A stretch of 33,495 nucleotides of DNA from an uncultured Persicitalea sp. GTDB taxonomy: Bacteria > Bacteroidota > Bacteroidia > Cytophagales > Spirosomataceae. A program made the position numbers and the translations under genes. Location of the stretch: contig CATMVR010000003.1 of NCBI GenBank assembly GCA_950075905.1, forward strand, positions 1-33,495, in the 5' to 3' direction. Under the pieces are notes generated by a model. That model ran no database searches and had not been told where the DNA came from. It saw nothing but the letters and a program-made list of their open reading frames with translations. The stretch's first letter is position 1, and the number at the start of each line of letters is the position of its first letter. This document shows positions 24,404 to 33,495 of this stretch, in pieces.

Positions 24404-26995
24404 TCAAAACCGAACCGTCAGGCCACCCCCTGCCCCGAAACGGTTGTCGTAACTTCCCATGAGTGAGACATTCCGGGACAGAAAGTACTCCATACCCACC
24501 GTCCAGGTTACCTCCTTACTGAAACTACATGCCCCCGGTACTCTTTCGCGCTCCGGGCGTTTTATCCACCCGAAATCGGCCCGGTATTCAAATTCTCCGA
24601 ACAGATTGGTGCGGGGGAAAATCATGAGCTCGCGGCTCAGGCGCAGTTCGGGCCGCAGGCGACTATCCAGCCGTAGGTCCAGATTGATCAGGTAGGGGGT
24701 CAAGAAGCGTATACCGCCGATGGCCGTAACCACCCTGTCCTCGGGGGCACCGCCGCGCTCGTTCTCGACATTGACCCCGCCAAAAATCCGGAAGTAGTCA
24801 TACAGGTAGCGCTCATAGGTGACCTCCGCTTCCATGGCTTTGTTCCAGCCATATTCGGCCCGCAGGTTAAACTGGTTGCGGATATTGGAGGACACCAGAT
24901 TGATGTGAGCCATGTGGGAGGCGACATCCGCCACACCCCAGGTATAAAAATGATTGCCTTCGTTGAGTAGTTTTTTCAAAGGATACCGCGCCATGCGGGG
25001 ATCGCGCAGGGTATCATAGCTGTACACCCGCGCCATGCCGGCCATCATATGGTACAGGACATGACAATGAAAAAACCAGTCTCCGTATTCCCGTGCATCA
25101 AACTCGATGGTGATTTTTTGCATAGGTGCCACATTGACGGTATGCTTTAAAGGCGAATAGTCCCCGTTTTCATTGAGAACGCGGAAAAAATGCCCGTGTA
25201 GGTGCATGGGGTGGTGCATCATGGTCAGGTTATTGAGCGTGATGCGTACCACTTCACCCTTTTTAATTTTTATCTTATCCGCCTCCGAGAGGGGGACGCC
25301 GTTCATGCTCCAGATGTACCGCCACATGTTTCCGGTGAGGTTGAGCAAAATCCGCCGTACGGGCCTTTGCTCGTCTGGGTCCGTGGGGATGGTCGTTTTC
25401 TCCGGAGATTTCAGGTAGTCGTAGTTGTATTCCGAAAACATGCCCATGTCCATCCCTGAATGATCCATGCCGGGCATCGCCATGCCGGGCTTTTCCGTCC
25501 CAGAATGGTCCATGCCGGGCATTTCGCCCTTTTTCATGGGTTCTTTCCTATCTTCCTTATCGGCGTGTTTCATCTTGGCCATGGAACTATCCGGCTTCGG
25601 GGACATTGCCGAGTGATCCATTTTCGAATGATCCATACCGGGCATGGCCATGCCGGGCATTGCCATGCCGGGCATCTCTTTGTTTTGGTCAGCCTTCTTT
25701 CTGTGGTTCATCCCTTTCATCCCGGAATGATCCATTCCCGGCATATCCTTTCCTGGCATTGATCCGCCTTCCGAAGCCATGTCACCCTCCATTTTCATCC
25801 CCCAGTTGTTCATCATTTCTTTCGGTTCTTCGCGGGCTGGGTTGAATTTCATGGCCGGTGCCCCCATGCGCATATCCATGGCTGCCATCTGCTTCATCAT
25901 CGCATACTGATCGGGCCGGGGAAGTACCGGAGCGGCTACTACTTCGCCCTTACCCAGGTAGGTGGAGGTGTGACCGGACCCGTCCTGGGCCATGGCCCTG
26001 ATTTCCAATTTCCCACTTGCAGGAAGGGTTGTAATAAAGTCGTAGGTTTCGGCAATGGCGATGAACGTCTTGTTGCGCCGGACGGGCACCACATCCAGGC
26101 CGTCGGCGGATACCAGCAGCGGATCTTCACCTCCGAACGTGAGCCAGAACTGGGAGGAAGCGGCCGCGTTGATGATCCGGACCCGGACCTTATCACCGGG
26201 GTTGAATTCGGGATAGTCGTGTACCTGCTGACCATTGCTCAGGAAGGCAGAATAGTAGACGTCGGCAATGTCCATGCTTTCCATTCGCTGTTTCCAGAAG
26301 TTGAGCTGCGCTTTGAAAGCCCCCCTGGCAATCACCCGGTTGAGTGGAGTGGTGGTGTTCTTTCTAATGTTGTACCACTCGTTTTTGCGCTTCAAATTAC
26401 GTAGTACATTCCTGGGTTGCTGGTTGGTCCAGTCCGATAGCACCAGCACCAGGTCTTTATCATAGTCCAGGGTTTTTTCTTTCGGTTCGATTACGATGGA
26501 GCCATATACGCCACTCTGCTCCTGAAGCATGGTATGGGAGTGGTACCAGTAGGTGCCCGATTGTATAAGCTCGAATTCGTACTTGAAGGTAGTGCCCGGC
26601 GCAATGGGCGGCGTGGTGAGGTAGGGTACTCCGTCGAAGAAGTTGGGAAGCAGGATGCCGTGCCAGTGGACCGAAGTCTCTACGTCCATCGTATTCTTAA
26701 CGTAAATCACCGCGTACTCTCCTTCGGTAAAGCGAAGGGTGGGCCCCGGTATGCCTCCGTTCACGGTCATACCCGTTACGGGCTTTCCTGCCAGCTGCAC
26801 GGTTTCCCTGGAAATGACAAGCGTATATTCACGGACGGGTAAATTGTTCTTATTCTGGGCAGAAACGGGGACTTGACATATAGCGGAGAGGATCAGCAGG
26901 CTAAAAAGGGACCTCCGTAACCACCCGAACAGCAGGGTATGTAGTAATGCATTCATGTTTTTTCTATTTGATGTGATGACGCGAGGCTGAAGCAT
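24404..26995 (-). CDS. CopA-type multicopper oxidase with Met/His-rich repeat insert, fused to a C-terminal CopB-like outer-membrane barrel
   Basis: MCO: SVHWHGILLPNFFDGVPYLT, TYWYHSHTMLQEQSGVYG, HHPMHLHGHFFRV, WFFHCHVLYHMMAGM. C-terminal ~190 aa has alternating beta-strand pattern ending in F. Confidence 0.9.
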   Translation of the reverse strand: MLQPRVITSNRKNMNALLHTLLFGWLRRSLFSLLILSAICQVPVSAQNKNNLPVREYTLVISRETVQLAGKPVTGMTVNGGIPGPTLRFTEGEYAVIYVKNTMDVETSVHWHGILLPNFFDGVPYLTTPPIAPGTTFKYEFELIQSGTYWYHSHTMLQEQSGVYGSIVIEPKEKTLDYDKDLVLVLSDWTNQQPRNVLRNLKRKNEWYNIRKNTTTPLNRVIARGAFKAQLNFWKQRMESMDIADVYYSAFLSNGQQVHDYPEFNPGDKVRVRIINAAASSQFWLTFGGEDPLLVSADGLDVVPVRRNKTFIAIAETYDFITTLPASGKLEIRAMAQDGSGHTSTYLGKGEVVAAPVLPRPDQYAMMKQMAAMDMRMGAPAMKFNPAREEPKEMMNNWGMKMEGDMASEGGSMPGKDMPGMDHSGMKGMNHRKKADQNKEMPGMAMPGMAMPGMDHSKMDHSAMSPKPDSSMAKMKHADKEDRKEPMKKGEMPGMDHSGTEKPGMAMPGMDHSGMDMGMFSEYNYDYLKSPEKTTIPTDPDEQRPVRRILLNLTGNMWRYIWSMNGVPLSEADKIKIKKGEVVRITLNNLTMMHHPMHLHGHFFRVLNENGDYSPLKHTVNVAPMQKITIEFDAREYGDWFFHCHVLYHMMAGMARVYSYDTLRDPRMARYPLKKLLNEGNHFYTWGVADVASHMAHINLVSSNIRNQFNLRAEYGWNKAMEAEVTYERYLYDYFRIFGGVNVENERGGAPEDRVVTAIGGIRFLTPYLINLDLRLDSRLRPELRLSRELMIFPRTNLFGEFEYRADFGWIKRPERERVPGACSFSKEVTWTVGMEYFLSRNVSLMGSYDNRFGAGGGLTVRF
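25450..25765 (-). repeat. Coding repeat encoding MPGM/MDHSGM metal-binding motifs
   Basis: Repeated catgccgggcat-type units encoding PGKDMPGMDHSGMKGM...EMPGMAMPGMAMPGMDHSKMDHSAM...EMPGMDHSGTEKPGMAMPGMDHSGMDMGMF. Confidence 0.85.
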
Positions 26996-27094
26996 AGCCG
27001 GGATGTCTGGTTAAGGCCTCACATCGTAACTGTAGGTTGGGGCAAAACTCCCTTACCCCACCATCAGGTGGATGGCAGAACGCCAATTACGGCA

Positions 27095-27520
27095 TCAAAT
27101 AAGAAAAGTCTGGAAAAGTACCTGCACATCCCGGGCAGGCAGGGACGGCGGTGGATATAGAGAAGCTTTCTGAAATTTTCTCCCGATAAGCAGCTTTTCA
27201 GAGAGGAAGATGTAAAGGGGCGGGGTCAATCCGCCATGGCTACCTTGAACCAGGGAGGTTGCTTCAGTGGGGTGGTTATCATCGGTTTGAAGTACCCGCT
27301 GCTGATTGTCGCAGCAGCGCCCTGCCTTCAGATTATGCCCTGGCCGGTCGCATTCGAGGGACGCAGTGCTTTGCTCACCCATGCCACAGTCCAGCGTAGT
27401 CCCGCCCAGCGAAAGCGCACTCTTCACCGCATGCCCCCCACAGAAATGGGTGGTCAGGGAGAAGCCCACATTGCTTAGCAACAGGACCAGCGATAGCGAT
27501 ATGGCAATGATTTTTTTCAC
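27095..27520 (-). CDS. HYC_CC_PP-type small exported Cys-rich protein (GTG start proposed)
   Basis: VKKIIAISLSLVLLLSNVGFSLTTHFCGGHAVKSALSLG...GRCCDNQQRVLQTDD; HFCGG and CCDN spacing. Confidence 0.65.
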   Translation of the reverse strand: MKKIIAISLSLVLLLSNVGFSLTTHFCGGHAVKSALSLGGTTLDCGMGEQSTASLECDRPGHNLKAGRCCDNQQRVLQTDDNHPTEATSLVQGSHGGLTPPLYIFLSEKLLIGRKFQKASLYPPPSLPARDVQVLFQTFLI

Positions 27521-27553
27521 CGAATCAAATGTACATTTCGTCCCCTGGAATTG

Positions 27554-27589
27554 TATTACATAATTTTTAATCTTTATTACATAATTTTT
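27554..27589. promoter_or_regulatory. Tandem 15-bp direct repeat (TATTACATAATTTTT), 21-bp period, candidate regulator binding sites
   Basis: Copies at 27554-27568 and 27575-27589. Each contains the dyad ATTA-CA-TAAT. Located just upstream of the proposed GTG start. Confidence 0.5.
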
Positions 27590-27657
27590 GTGCCACTGCA
27601 AGGACTTTCCGCAAAATTCTTTCGAATTATACATAGGTGCTAAACACTAGATTTGGC

Positions 27658-28728
27658 TTACTCTACCCCTGCCAGTACCTTCCCCCGGATGGTTCCCCCG
27701 TCCTCCCAGACACAAAAAGCCCGGTTGCCAGAAAGCGGGACTACCCGTGGATACCGGCCATTTCCTATCATTTCCGGGCTGTCTTTTCCGGGCATCAGGC
27801 TCCATACCTGCCCGGTCTGATGCCACGCCAGGAAGGTGGATTCGCCACTAACGGCCAGGGTGGCGTTACGGCCCTGGGCGATACGTTGCTCTTGCTCGCC
27901 AGCCCGGGTAAGGTACAGATCATTATTCCGGCGCCACACGGCGGCAAGCTCATTCTCCCGCCCCACCTGGAGGTCTCCCCCGTCCATAGGACAGGCGTTG
28001 AGCTTCCAGGTACCTTCCCCCAGCTTGCGGGGGGCCCCGAAGCTCACTCCCCCGTCCGTCGAATGAATCACGTACATATCCCGCGCCCCGTCGATCCAGT
28101 TCCTGAACATAACGTAGACGTGCTTCCCTTTCATAACTGCGGTGGGCTGGCAGCATTCGCACACGGTCGAATCCGGCGAGCGGTAGACAAGCCGGTTCTT
28201 GCTCCAGGTCTTGCCACCATCCTCCGAGGTTGCCCCGAAAATCTTGTTTTTCTTATCGCTGCGGAGATCGAGCCAGGTTACGAAAAAACGCCCCCTCCCA
28301 TCCCCGGTCAGGGCGTTAAAACCTTCCCTGGCTACCTCGGGAGCATCGTTTACCTTGCGGCGGGGCCCCCACGTGCCCTTGCGACGGTCGAGGGTGTATG
28401 CATACAGATCACCCTTTCGGTCAATGGCCGTGATGACTACCGTGCGTCGGGACGAAGCAATCCGTGGTCCCCGCGATGCTCCCAGATGCAATCCGGGCAG
28501 GGAGTCGACCAGCACGGGAGTCGAAAAAGTCCGGCCCTCGTCGTCAGAATGGGAATAGTAGATTTCGTTAGACTTCCCGAATACCAACTCAAGGGTACCA
28601 TCCGCTCCCGTATACAGGGCGGGCTGCTGACCCTGCGTGGAAAATAAGGGATGTTGCGCCCGGGCCGGGGTAGCACCCGCCAGTAGTAAAAGGAAGAATA
28701 GGACCAAAGACCTGCTGCGCTGATGCAT
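27658..28728 (-). CDS. BNR/sialidase-like beta-propeller protein, exported, with CECC motif
   Basis: Asp-box-like repeats HSDDEGRTFS, SEDGGKTWS, STDGGVSFG; VCECCQPTAVMKGKHVYVMFRN; signal peptide LVLFFLLLLAGATPARAQ. Confidence 0.8.
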   Translation of the reverse strand: MHQRSRSLVLFFLLLLAGATPARAQHPLFSTQGQQPALYTGADGTLELVFGKSNEIYYSHSDDEGRTFSTPVLVDSLPGLHLGASRGPRIASSRRTVVITAIDRKGDLYAYTLDRRKGTWGPRRKVNDAPEVAREGFNALTGDGRGRFFVTWLDLRSDKKNKIFGATSEDGGKTWSKNRLVYRSPDSTVCECCQPTAVMKGKHVYVMFRNWIDGARDMYVIHSTDGGVSFGAPRKLGEGTWKLNACPMDGGDLQVGRENELAAVWRRNNDLYLTRAGEQEQRIAQGRNATLAVSGESTFLAWHQTGQVWSLMPGKDSPEMIGNGRYPRVVPLSGNRAFCVWEDGGTIRGKVLAGVE

Positions 28729-28757
28729 GCGGCTATTTGTTTAGGGTTTGAAAAACT

Positions 28758-30242
28758 TTACTTCACTTCATAGTTGAGCATCATGCCATCGTCCTCATGT
28801 TCGAGGTTGTGGCAATGGAACACAAACTTGCCGGGGCGTTGAAAACGCACAATGACCCGGACGGTTTCTTTGGGCATTACCAGCACGGTATCCTTCCAGC
28901 CCTTCTCGTGTGCCATCAGGCTGCCCCGCCCCCCCGAGCGGCTTACGACCTGAAACAGGGTACCATGCAGGTGCATGGGGTGCGGCTCATCGCCCATACT
29001 GTTGTCAAACTCCCAAACTTCGGTACTATTCAGCGCAACACTCTCGTCAATCCGGGCAGCGTCGTAGGTTTTGCCATTGATTGTATGCATACCGGCCATG
29101 GGCTTTTTGTTCGAATGCCCACCAGCCCCGTGCATGGCGTCCCCAATGGCAAACTTGCGAGTTTTGGCTGCGGATGCGGTAGACAGAGTGGCAAGTGCAG
29201 GAAAAGAAGCAGGCATTTTAAATGAATCGGCCTCGCTGCGGTTTACTACAAATTTCACCAGCTTAAAGGTCTGGCTTCCCTGGGAGTCAACGCCACTGAA
29301 CGCATTACTTTGCAGGAACACCTCGCTATTCAGCGCGGTTTTACTGAAATCGACCAGCAAATCCACCCGCTCGCCAGGAGCTAGTAGTAGGCTGCTGACC
29401 CGTTCGGGGGCCGGCAGCAGGCCACCGTCTGACCCTATGACGTGAAAGGCATCGCCATTGCTCAGCGCCAGGTTATAGATACGGCCGTTGGAGCCGTTGA
29501 GCAGCCGGAGTCGGTAAGTCCGGGTAGCCACCGAATGGAAGGGGGCATTCACGCCGTTTACGACAATGGTGTCTCCCATGTAGCCCACCATAATCTCCGG
29601 CATGGTAGGATTGTAAACCGGAGCACCGGCTGCGCTCAGGCGTTTGTCCTGAATCACCAGGGGAAGCTCGAATTCACCGGAAGGTAGTTTGAGGGCTCTT
29701 TCTTCTGGAGAATCGACAATGAATAACCCGGCCAGGCCCATATATACCTGCTTGCCCGTTTTCATGTGGGGATGCGGATGGTACCAGGCCATGCCCGCCG
29801 GCTGATCGAGGGTAAAGGAGTACGTAAAGGACTGCCCCGATTTGACCAACTGATCGGGGTGTCCGTCCATACTGGCGGGCACCACCAAACCGTGCCAGTG
29901 AACGTTGGTATCTTCGGTAAGGGAATTGGTAAAAGGAATCGTGACCGGTACCCCGCGCTCCACCCGGAACACAGGCCCCAGCATACTATCGTTGTAGCCC
30001 AGTACATTGGCTGGCTTGCCCTGCACGATGGCGTGGGTCTGGGTGCCGGCTTTGAGGCTTGTTCCCGAAGCCACTGTTTTCATCACAGGAAGAGGCGTAG
30101 TGAAAGCCCCCTCCTGAATGGTGGGTGCCACGGCACTCATCGCCGCCATATCATGATTCATGCAGCTGGTCAGCAGGCTTTGGCCGGCTCCTACGGCTAC
30201 CACTCCGAATCCCAGCGTTTTTAAAAACTCTATTCTGTTCAT
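28758..30242 (-). CDS. Multicopper oxidase family protein (CueO/SufI-like)
   Basis: TNVHWHGLVVPASMDGHPDQ, AWYHPHPHMKTGKQVYMGLAG, PHPMHLHGTLFQV, FHCHNLEHEDDGMM. Confidence 0.92.
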   Translation of the reverse strand: MNRIEFLKTLGFGVVAVGAGQSLLTSCMNHDMAAMSAVAPTIQEGAFTTPLPVMKTVASGTSLKAGTQTHAIVQGKPANVLGYNDSMLGPVFRVERGVPVTIPFTNSLTEDTNVHWHGLVVPASMDGHPDQLVKSGQSFTYSFTLDQPAGMAWYHPHPHMKTGKQVYMGLAGLFIVDSPEERALKLPSGEFELPLVIQDKRLSAAGAPVYNPTMPEIMVGYMGDTIVVNGVNAPFHSVATRTYRLRLLNGSNGRIYNLALSNGDAFHVIGSDGGLLPAPERVSSLLLAPGERVDLLVDFSKTALNSEVFLQSNAFSGVDSQGSQTFKLVKFVVNRSEADSFKMPASFPALATLSTASAAKTRKFAIGDAMHGAGGHSNKKPMAGMHTINGKTYDAARIDESVALNSTEVWEFDNSMGDEPHPMHLHGTLFQVVSRSGGRGSLMAHEKGWKDTVLVMPKETVRVIVRFQRPGKFVFHCHNLEHEDDGMMLNYEVK

Positions 30243-30371
30243 ACTCTGTTTGCCCGAATGAAGTTGGCCCTGATTTTTAGTATACTACCTTCTTTCTTTC
30301 AAATGAATACGGTGGGTCCACAAAGCAGGCACTTGTCACAGCACCCGCTTCATGAACCCGCATCCGGTTTG

Positions 30372-30968
30372 TTATTGGATGCTTTCCTTGTTTTCGCCAC
30401 AGGACATCATCTTCTCTCCCATGTACGGATTTCTGATTTCTTCGGTTGAGCTCAGCCAGGAGGCACCCTTGTTGTCAAAAGCCATAGGGCAATACTGCAC
30501 GTAAACTTTGCCTTCGGAGAGCCCAGACTGCTTCACCATTTTCATCATGTCGTTACTCATGGTTTCGTAGGCTTCGCGTTGGACTTCTACCGAAGAGGCC
30601 GACGAGATCTTCGAAGCCGCCGCCGCAAGGCTATTTCCGCCCGACACCTCTTTGGCACCCGCCTCGATGGCATTGGCAGCCACTTTGGCCTCGGCCATAT
30701 CGGCCCGGGTCAGGGCGGTGGTCAGGTGCATGTAGTGCTGGTAAACGGCATTCAGCTTATCGTCTTTGAGGACCACCGGACCAGCCATGGCGCCCATCGA
30801 TTCTTTATTATTCATCATCGATTCGTTATGCTCCATAGCCGCATGGTCGTGGTTGTCGGCATGGTCATCCTCTTTGTTGCCACAGGCAGACACCATCAGT
30901 GCCAGCGCGAGCGGCATGGCTACTCTCAATACATTTTTCATAGTTTGCATGAATTTATTGGTTGACAT
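30372..30968 (-). CDS. DUF3347-type periplasmic protein
   Basis: LNAVYQHYMHLTTALTRADMAEAKVAANAIEAGAKEV ... VQYCPMAFDNKGASWLSSTEEIRNPYMGEKMMSCGE. Confidence 0.85.
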   Translation of the reverse strand: MSTNKFMQTMKNVLRVAMPLALALMVSACGNKEDDHADNHDHAAMEHNESMMNNKESMGAMAGPVVLKDDKLNAVYQHYMHLTTALTRADMAEAKVAANAIEAGAKEVSGGNSLAAAASKISSASSVEVQREAYETMSNDMMKMVKQSGLSEGKVYVQYCPMAFDNKGASWLSSTEEIRNPYMGEKMMSCGENKESIQ

Positions 30969-31009
30969 TTATTATTGATTAACAGGGTAATACGTACAAG
31001 AACTGTTCC

Positions 31010-32209
31010 TCAGTGATTATGCTCTCCGGCGGGTACCTTCCCTTTCTTCAGCACATATTCGCTGTACAGAAGATACGCACCCGACAGCACGGCAACCTCT
31101 CCTTCCTTCAAACCTTCTTTGATTTCGACCCGGTTGAAGTTCTCGGCTCCCAGCCGCACCGTTCGTGCCTGAAAAATACCGGGCTCGGTCTCCAGCCAGA
31201 TATGCGCTCCGTTGCCGTCCCGAATGACGGCATCCACGGGGAGGGTGAGGGCGGCGGAGCTACTACTGACCGGAACCTGCACAAACACCTGCATACCGGG
31301 ACGGTACTGCCTACCGGCGTTGGACAAGCTGCCCCGCAACGTAAGCAACTGGCTACCGGCCTGAAGGGCCGGCTCAATGAATTCGATCCGCATGGTGCGG
31401 GTTTCGTTTTCATTCCCGGCCACCCGCACTTTCACCTCCTGCCCCCGGGTAATCAGGCCGGCTTCGGAGGGGTACACATCCGCTTCAATCCATACGTTCT
31501 GGTATCCTTCGAGACGCATGATAGAGCCTCCCTCGGGAACATACTGGCCTTCGGAAACAAACAGCTCGGCGACCACCCCGCTGGCGGGGGAAGGATACGC
31601 TACGTAGGGATTGGTTTTTCGGCCGGTTCGTAAATCCTCAATTTGCCGGGCTGACTGATCGTAGAGTAGCAATCGTTGCCGGGCGGCCTCCAGAATACTC
31701 TGGAACCGGGCATTGTCGGGAAACTGCTCGGCCTGCGCCGCTGCCACCAGGTATTCCTGCTGCAGAGAGGCGAGCTGTTCAGAATAAATTCTATACAAGA
31801 TCTGACCTTTCTTTACCGATACCCCCGTTTCTCTGACATATAGGTTTTCAATCCGTCCGGGTACCCGGCTGGTTACGTATTCAATTTGTGAAGGGTCGAG
31901 CGCCACGCGGCCATTCAGCTGCCGGGATGACGAAAAAGTGCCTGTCCTGATGGTGTCCGTAGTAACGTTGGCCAGTAAGCGCTGGCTTTCGCTGAGCATC
32001 AGACTGGCCTGGTCGGCGTTTCGATCCACCGGCACCAGGTCCATGCCACAGATGGGACAGGTACCCGGGGCCGTCTGCACGATTTGTGGATGCATGGGGC
32101 AGGTGTAGCTGGGTCCATTGGCAGCATCGGTCTTTTCCTGCTTTTCTTTACAGAAAAGCAGAGAGGTACCTAGAAACACAAGAACAAGGAAGTTCAGTAG
32201 CTTTTTCAT
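31010..32209 (-). CDS. Efflux RND periplasmic adaptor (CusB-type) with N-terminal heavy-metal-binding domain
   Basis: [70 protein letters not shown]. Start MKKLLNFLVLVFLGTSLLFC proposed. Confidence 0.9.
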   Translation of the reverse strand: MKKLLNFLVLVFLGTSLLFCKEKQEKTDAANGPSYTCPMHPQIVQTAPGTCPICGMDLVPVDRNADQASLMLSESQRLLANVTTDTIRTGTFSSSRQLNGRVALDPSQIEYVTSRVPGRIENLYVRETGVSVKKGQILYRIYSEQLASLQQEYLVAAAQAEQFPDNARFQSILEAARQRLLLYDQSARQIEDLRTGRKTNPYVAYPSPASGVVAELFVSEGQYVPEGGSIMRLEGYQNVWIEADVYPSEAGLITRGQEVKVRVAGNENETRTMRIEFIEPALQAGSQLLTLRGSLSNAGRQYRPGMQVFVQVPVSSSSAALTLPVDAVIRDGNGAHIWLETEPGIFQARTVRLGAENFNRVEIKEGLKEGEVAVLSGAYLLYSEYVLKKGKVPAGEHNH

Positions 32210-32213
32210 ACGA

Positions 32214-33495
32214 TCAAAAATCGGCCGGAGCCCGGATAAAACTTTCACTATCTACCAGGTAGCTAGCGCTTTTGGCTACCTGCCACCCGGTTATATCGTC
32301 GAGTATATGTACTACCCCCTCTGCCCGTAGCCCGGTCTGCACGTATATGGGCTTAAATACTTGCCCTTCTTTCCTGAAAATCACGGAGTTGGTACCCAGG
32401 CCCACCACGGCACTCTGGGGGAGCCAGGCTCCTTTTTCTTTTACCACCGGAATCTCGGCAGTGAGGAGTTGGCCGGGGTGTAGCGCACTATTCCGCAGGT
32501 ACATACGCGCTACGGCAAAACTCTCCCCCCCCCGCTGGACGGGCTCCACGAGGCCGATTACCCCTGGCTGCAGGTCGGCGGCTCCGGTCGTGGAGGTATA
32601 CAGGATCTTTTGTCCACGCTTTACCTCCCGGGCCAGGGCCGGATCCAGATAAAAATCAGCTACCAAACTACTGGCCTTGTAAATAGTAAAGACGGCTTCG
32701 CCGGCGTTGACATACTGTCCTTCCCGAATCAGCACGGCGGTATTTTTGGGGGCCTGGGGGGCTGGTGCGGATGGGGCGGAAGGCGCACCTCCCATCCCGC
32801 TCATGCCCGCGCCGCCCGACGTACCACCACTCATAGAGGCAGCAAAAGGCTCGGTAGCGGGGGCCTCCAGTACCGATTGATCGACAATGTACCCGCTGGA
32901 CGGGCTGTAAACGGGCACCCGGTACAAGGGCTTCCCGGATTGGGTTACTTTGTCTATCTGTGCATCCGACATGCCCAGTAACTGAAGCTTTTGCCGCACC
33001 CCTTGCCGGAGCGCCGGATTGTTGTCCTGCTGATGGATGTAGATCAGTTCACGCTGGGCGGCTACCAGCTCGGGAGAATAGATTTCCATCAGCAACTGGC
33101 CCTTCCGGACGGGCTGGAAATTGTACCGGATGCTTACCCGTTCGATCCGGCCCGCCACCCGGCTGGACACACTGACCTGCTGGCGGGTATCGTAGGCTAC
33201 TTTGCCCTGCACCGAAAGGGTCACGATGCGGGTACCGGTTTGGGGCCGGACGGTAGGGATGTCAGAAATCACCTGCGCATTGGTCGCTTTGAGCAGGGGG
33301 CGCAGTGCACTATCTATAGGCATGTCATCCCCAGCGGCCATGGGTACCAGGTCCATGCCGCAGATCGGGCAGCTGCTGGGCTTATCGCGCACAATCTGCG
33401 GATGCATCGGGCAGGTATAGCGGGTAGAATGCTCATGAGCTGTTTCAGACCCGGAGTCGCAGCCCAGCGCTACCCCCAGCAACAGCCATACCAGC
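32214..33495 (-). CDS. Second CusB-type adaptor, lipoprotein, 5' end beyond the window
   Basis: [71 protein letters not shown]. The open frame continues to the window edge ([12 protein letters not shown] lipobox). Confidence 0.9.
   Translation of the reverse strand, partial: LVWLLLGVALGCDSGSETAHEHSTRYTCPMHPQIVRDKPSSCPICGMDLVPMAAGDDMPIDSALRPLLKATNAQVISDIPTVRPQTGTRIVTLSVQGKVAYDTRQQVSVSSRVAGRIERVSIRYNFQPVRKGQLLMEIYSPELVAAQRELIYIHQQDNNPALRQGVRQKLQLLGMSDAQIDKVTQSGKPLYRVPVYSPSSGYIVDQSVLEAPATEPFAASMSGGTSGGAGMSGMGGAPSAPSAPAPQAPKNTAVLIREGQYVNAGEAVFTIYKASSLVADFYLDPALAREVKRGQKILYTSTTGAADLQPGVIGLVEPVQRGGESFAVARMYLRNSALHPGQLLTAEIPVVKEKGAWLPQSAVVGLGTNSVIFRKEGQVFKPIYVQTGLRAEGVVHILDDITGWQVAKSASYLVDSESFIRAPADF

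Noticed and set aside
25450-25765. Possible CRISPR or minisatellite array
   Set aside because: Repeats are irregular, in frame and encode Met/His motifs in the multicopper oxidase; no spacer structure.
30243-30371. Small ORFs between the multicopper oxidase and the DUF3347 gene, including a Cys-rich GCCDKCLLCGPTVFI* peptide
   Set aside because: No start codon in that frame and too short to distinguish from chance.

Overview
The window is a Bacteroidota-type heavy-metal handling island on a mosaic backbone. From left to right it contains: (1) an anomalous first ~260 bp that reads as a very GC-rich actinobacterial-like citrate synthase fragment fused in frame to a CzcC-like outer-membrane factor; (2) a plus-strand block with a CzcB-type adaptor, a UreH/TauE-like membrane protein and a CPC-type (P1B-2) Zn/Cd ATPase; (3) a minus-strand porin / Rieske / di-heme (DUF1111) triad with a candidate AT-rich operator; (4) a high-GC minus-strand block with an SPC/HEGST (P1B-4) ATPase, a CDF exporter and a ZIP-like transporter; (5) DUF2147, PepSY-like and PAP2 genes plus a decayed region with resolvase-like remnants; (6) a mer-like operon with an ArsR-type regulator preceded by a perfect inverted-repeat operator, a small Cys-rich protein, a MerTP fusion, a MerP-like protein and a MerA-like flavoprotein without the C-terminal Cys pair; (7) a long minus-strand copper block with Met/His-rich lipoprotein, DUF305, DUF2911, CPH-type (P1B-3) CopB ATPase, DUF2231, a multicopper oxidase fused to a CopB-like outer-membrane barrel, an HYC_CC_PP-type protein, a BNR propeller with a CECC motif, a second multicopper oxidase, a DUF3347 protein and two tandem CusB-type adaptors. 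No tRNA, rRNA or CRISPR was seen. All calls come from reading motifs by eye. No database search was run.
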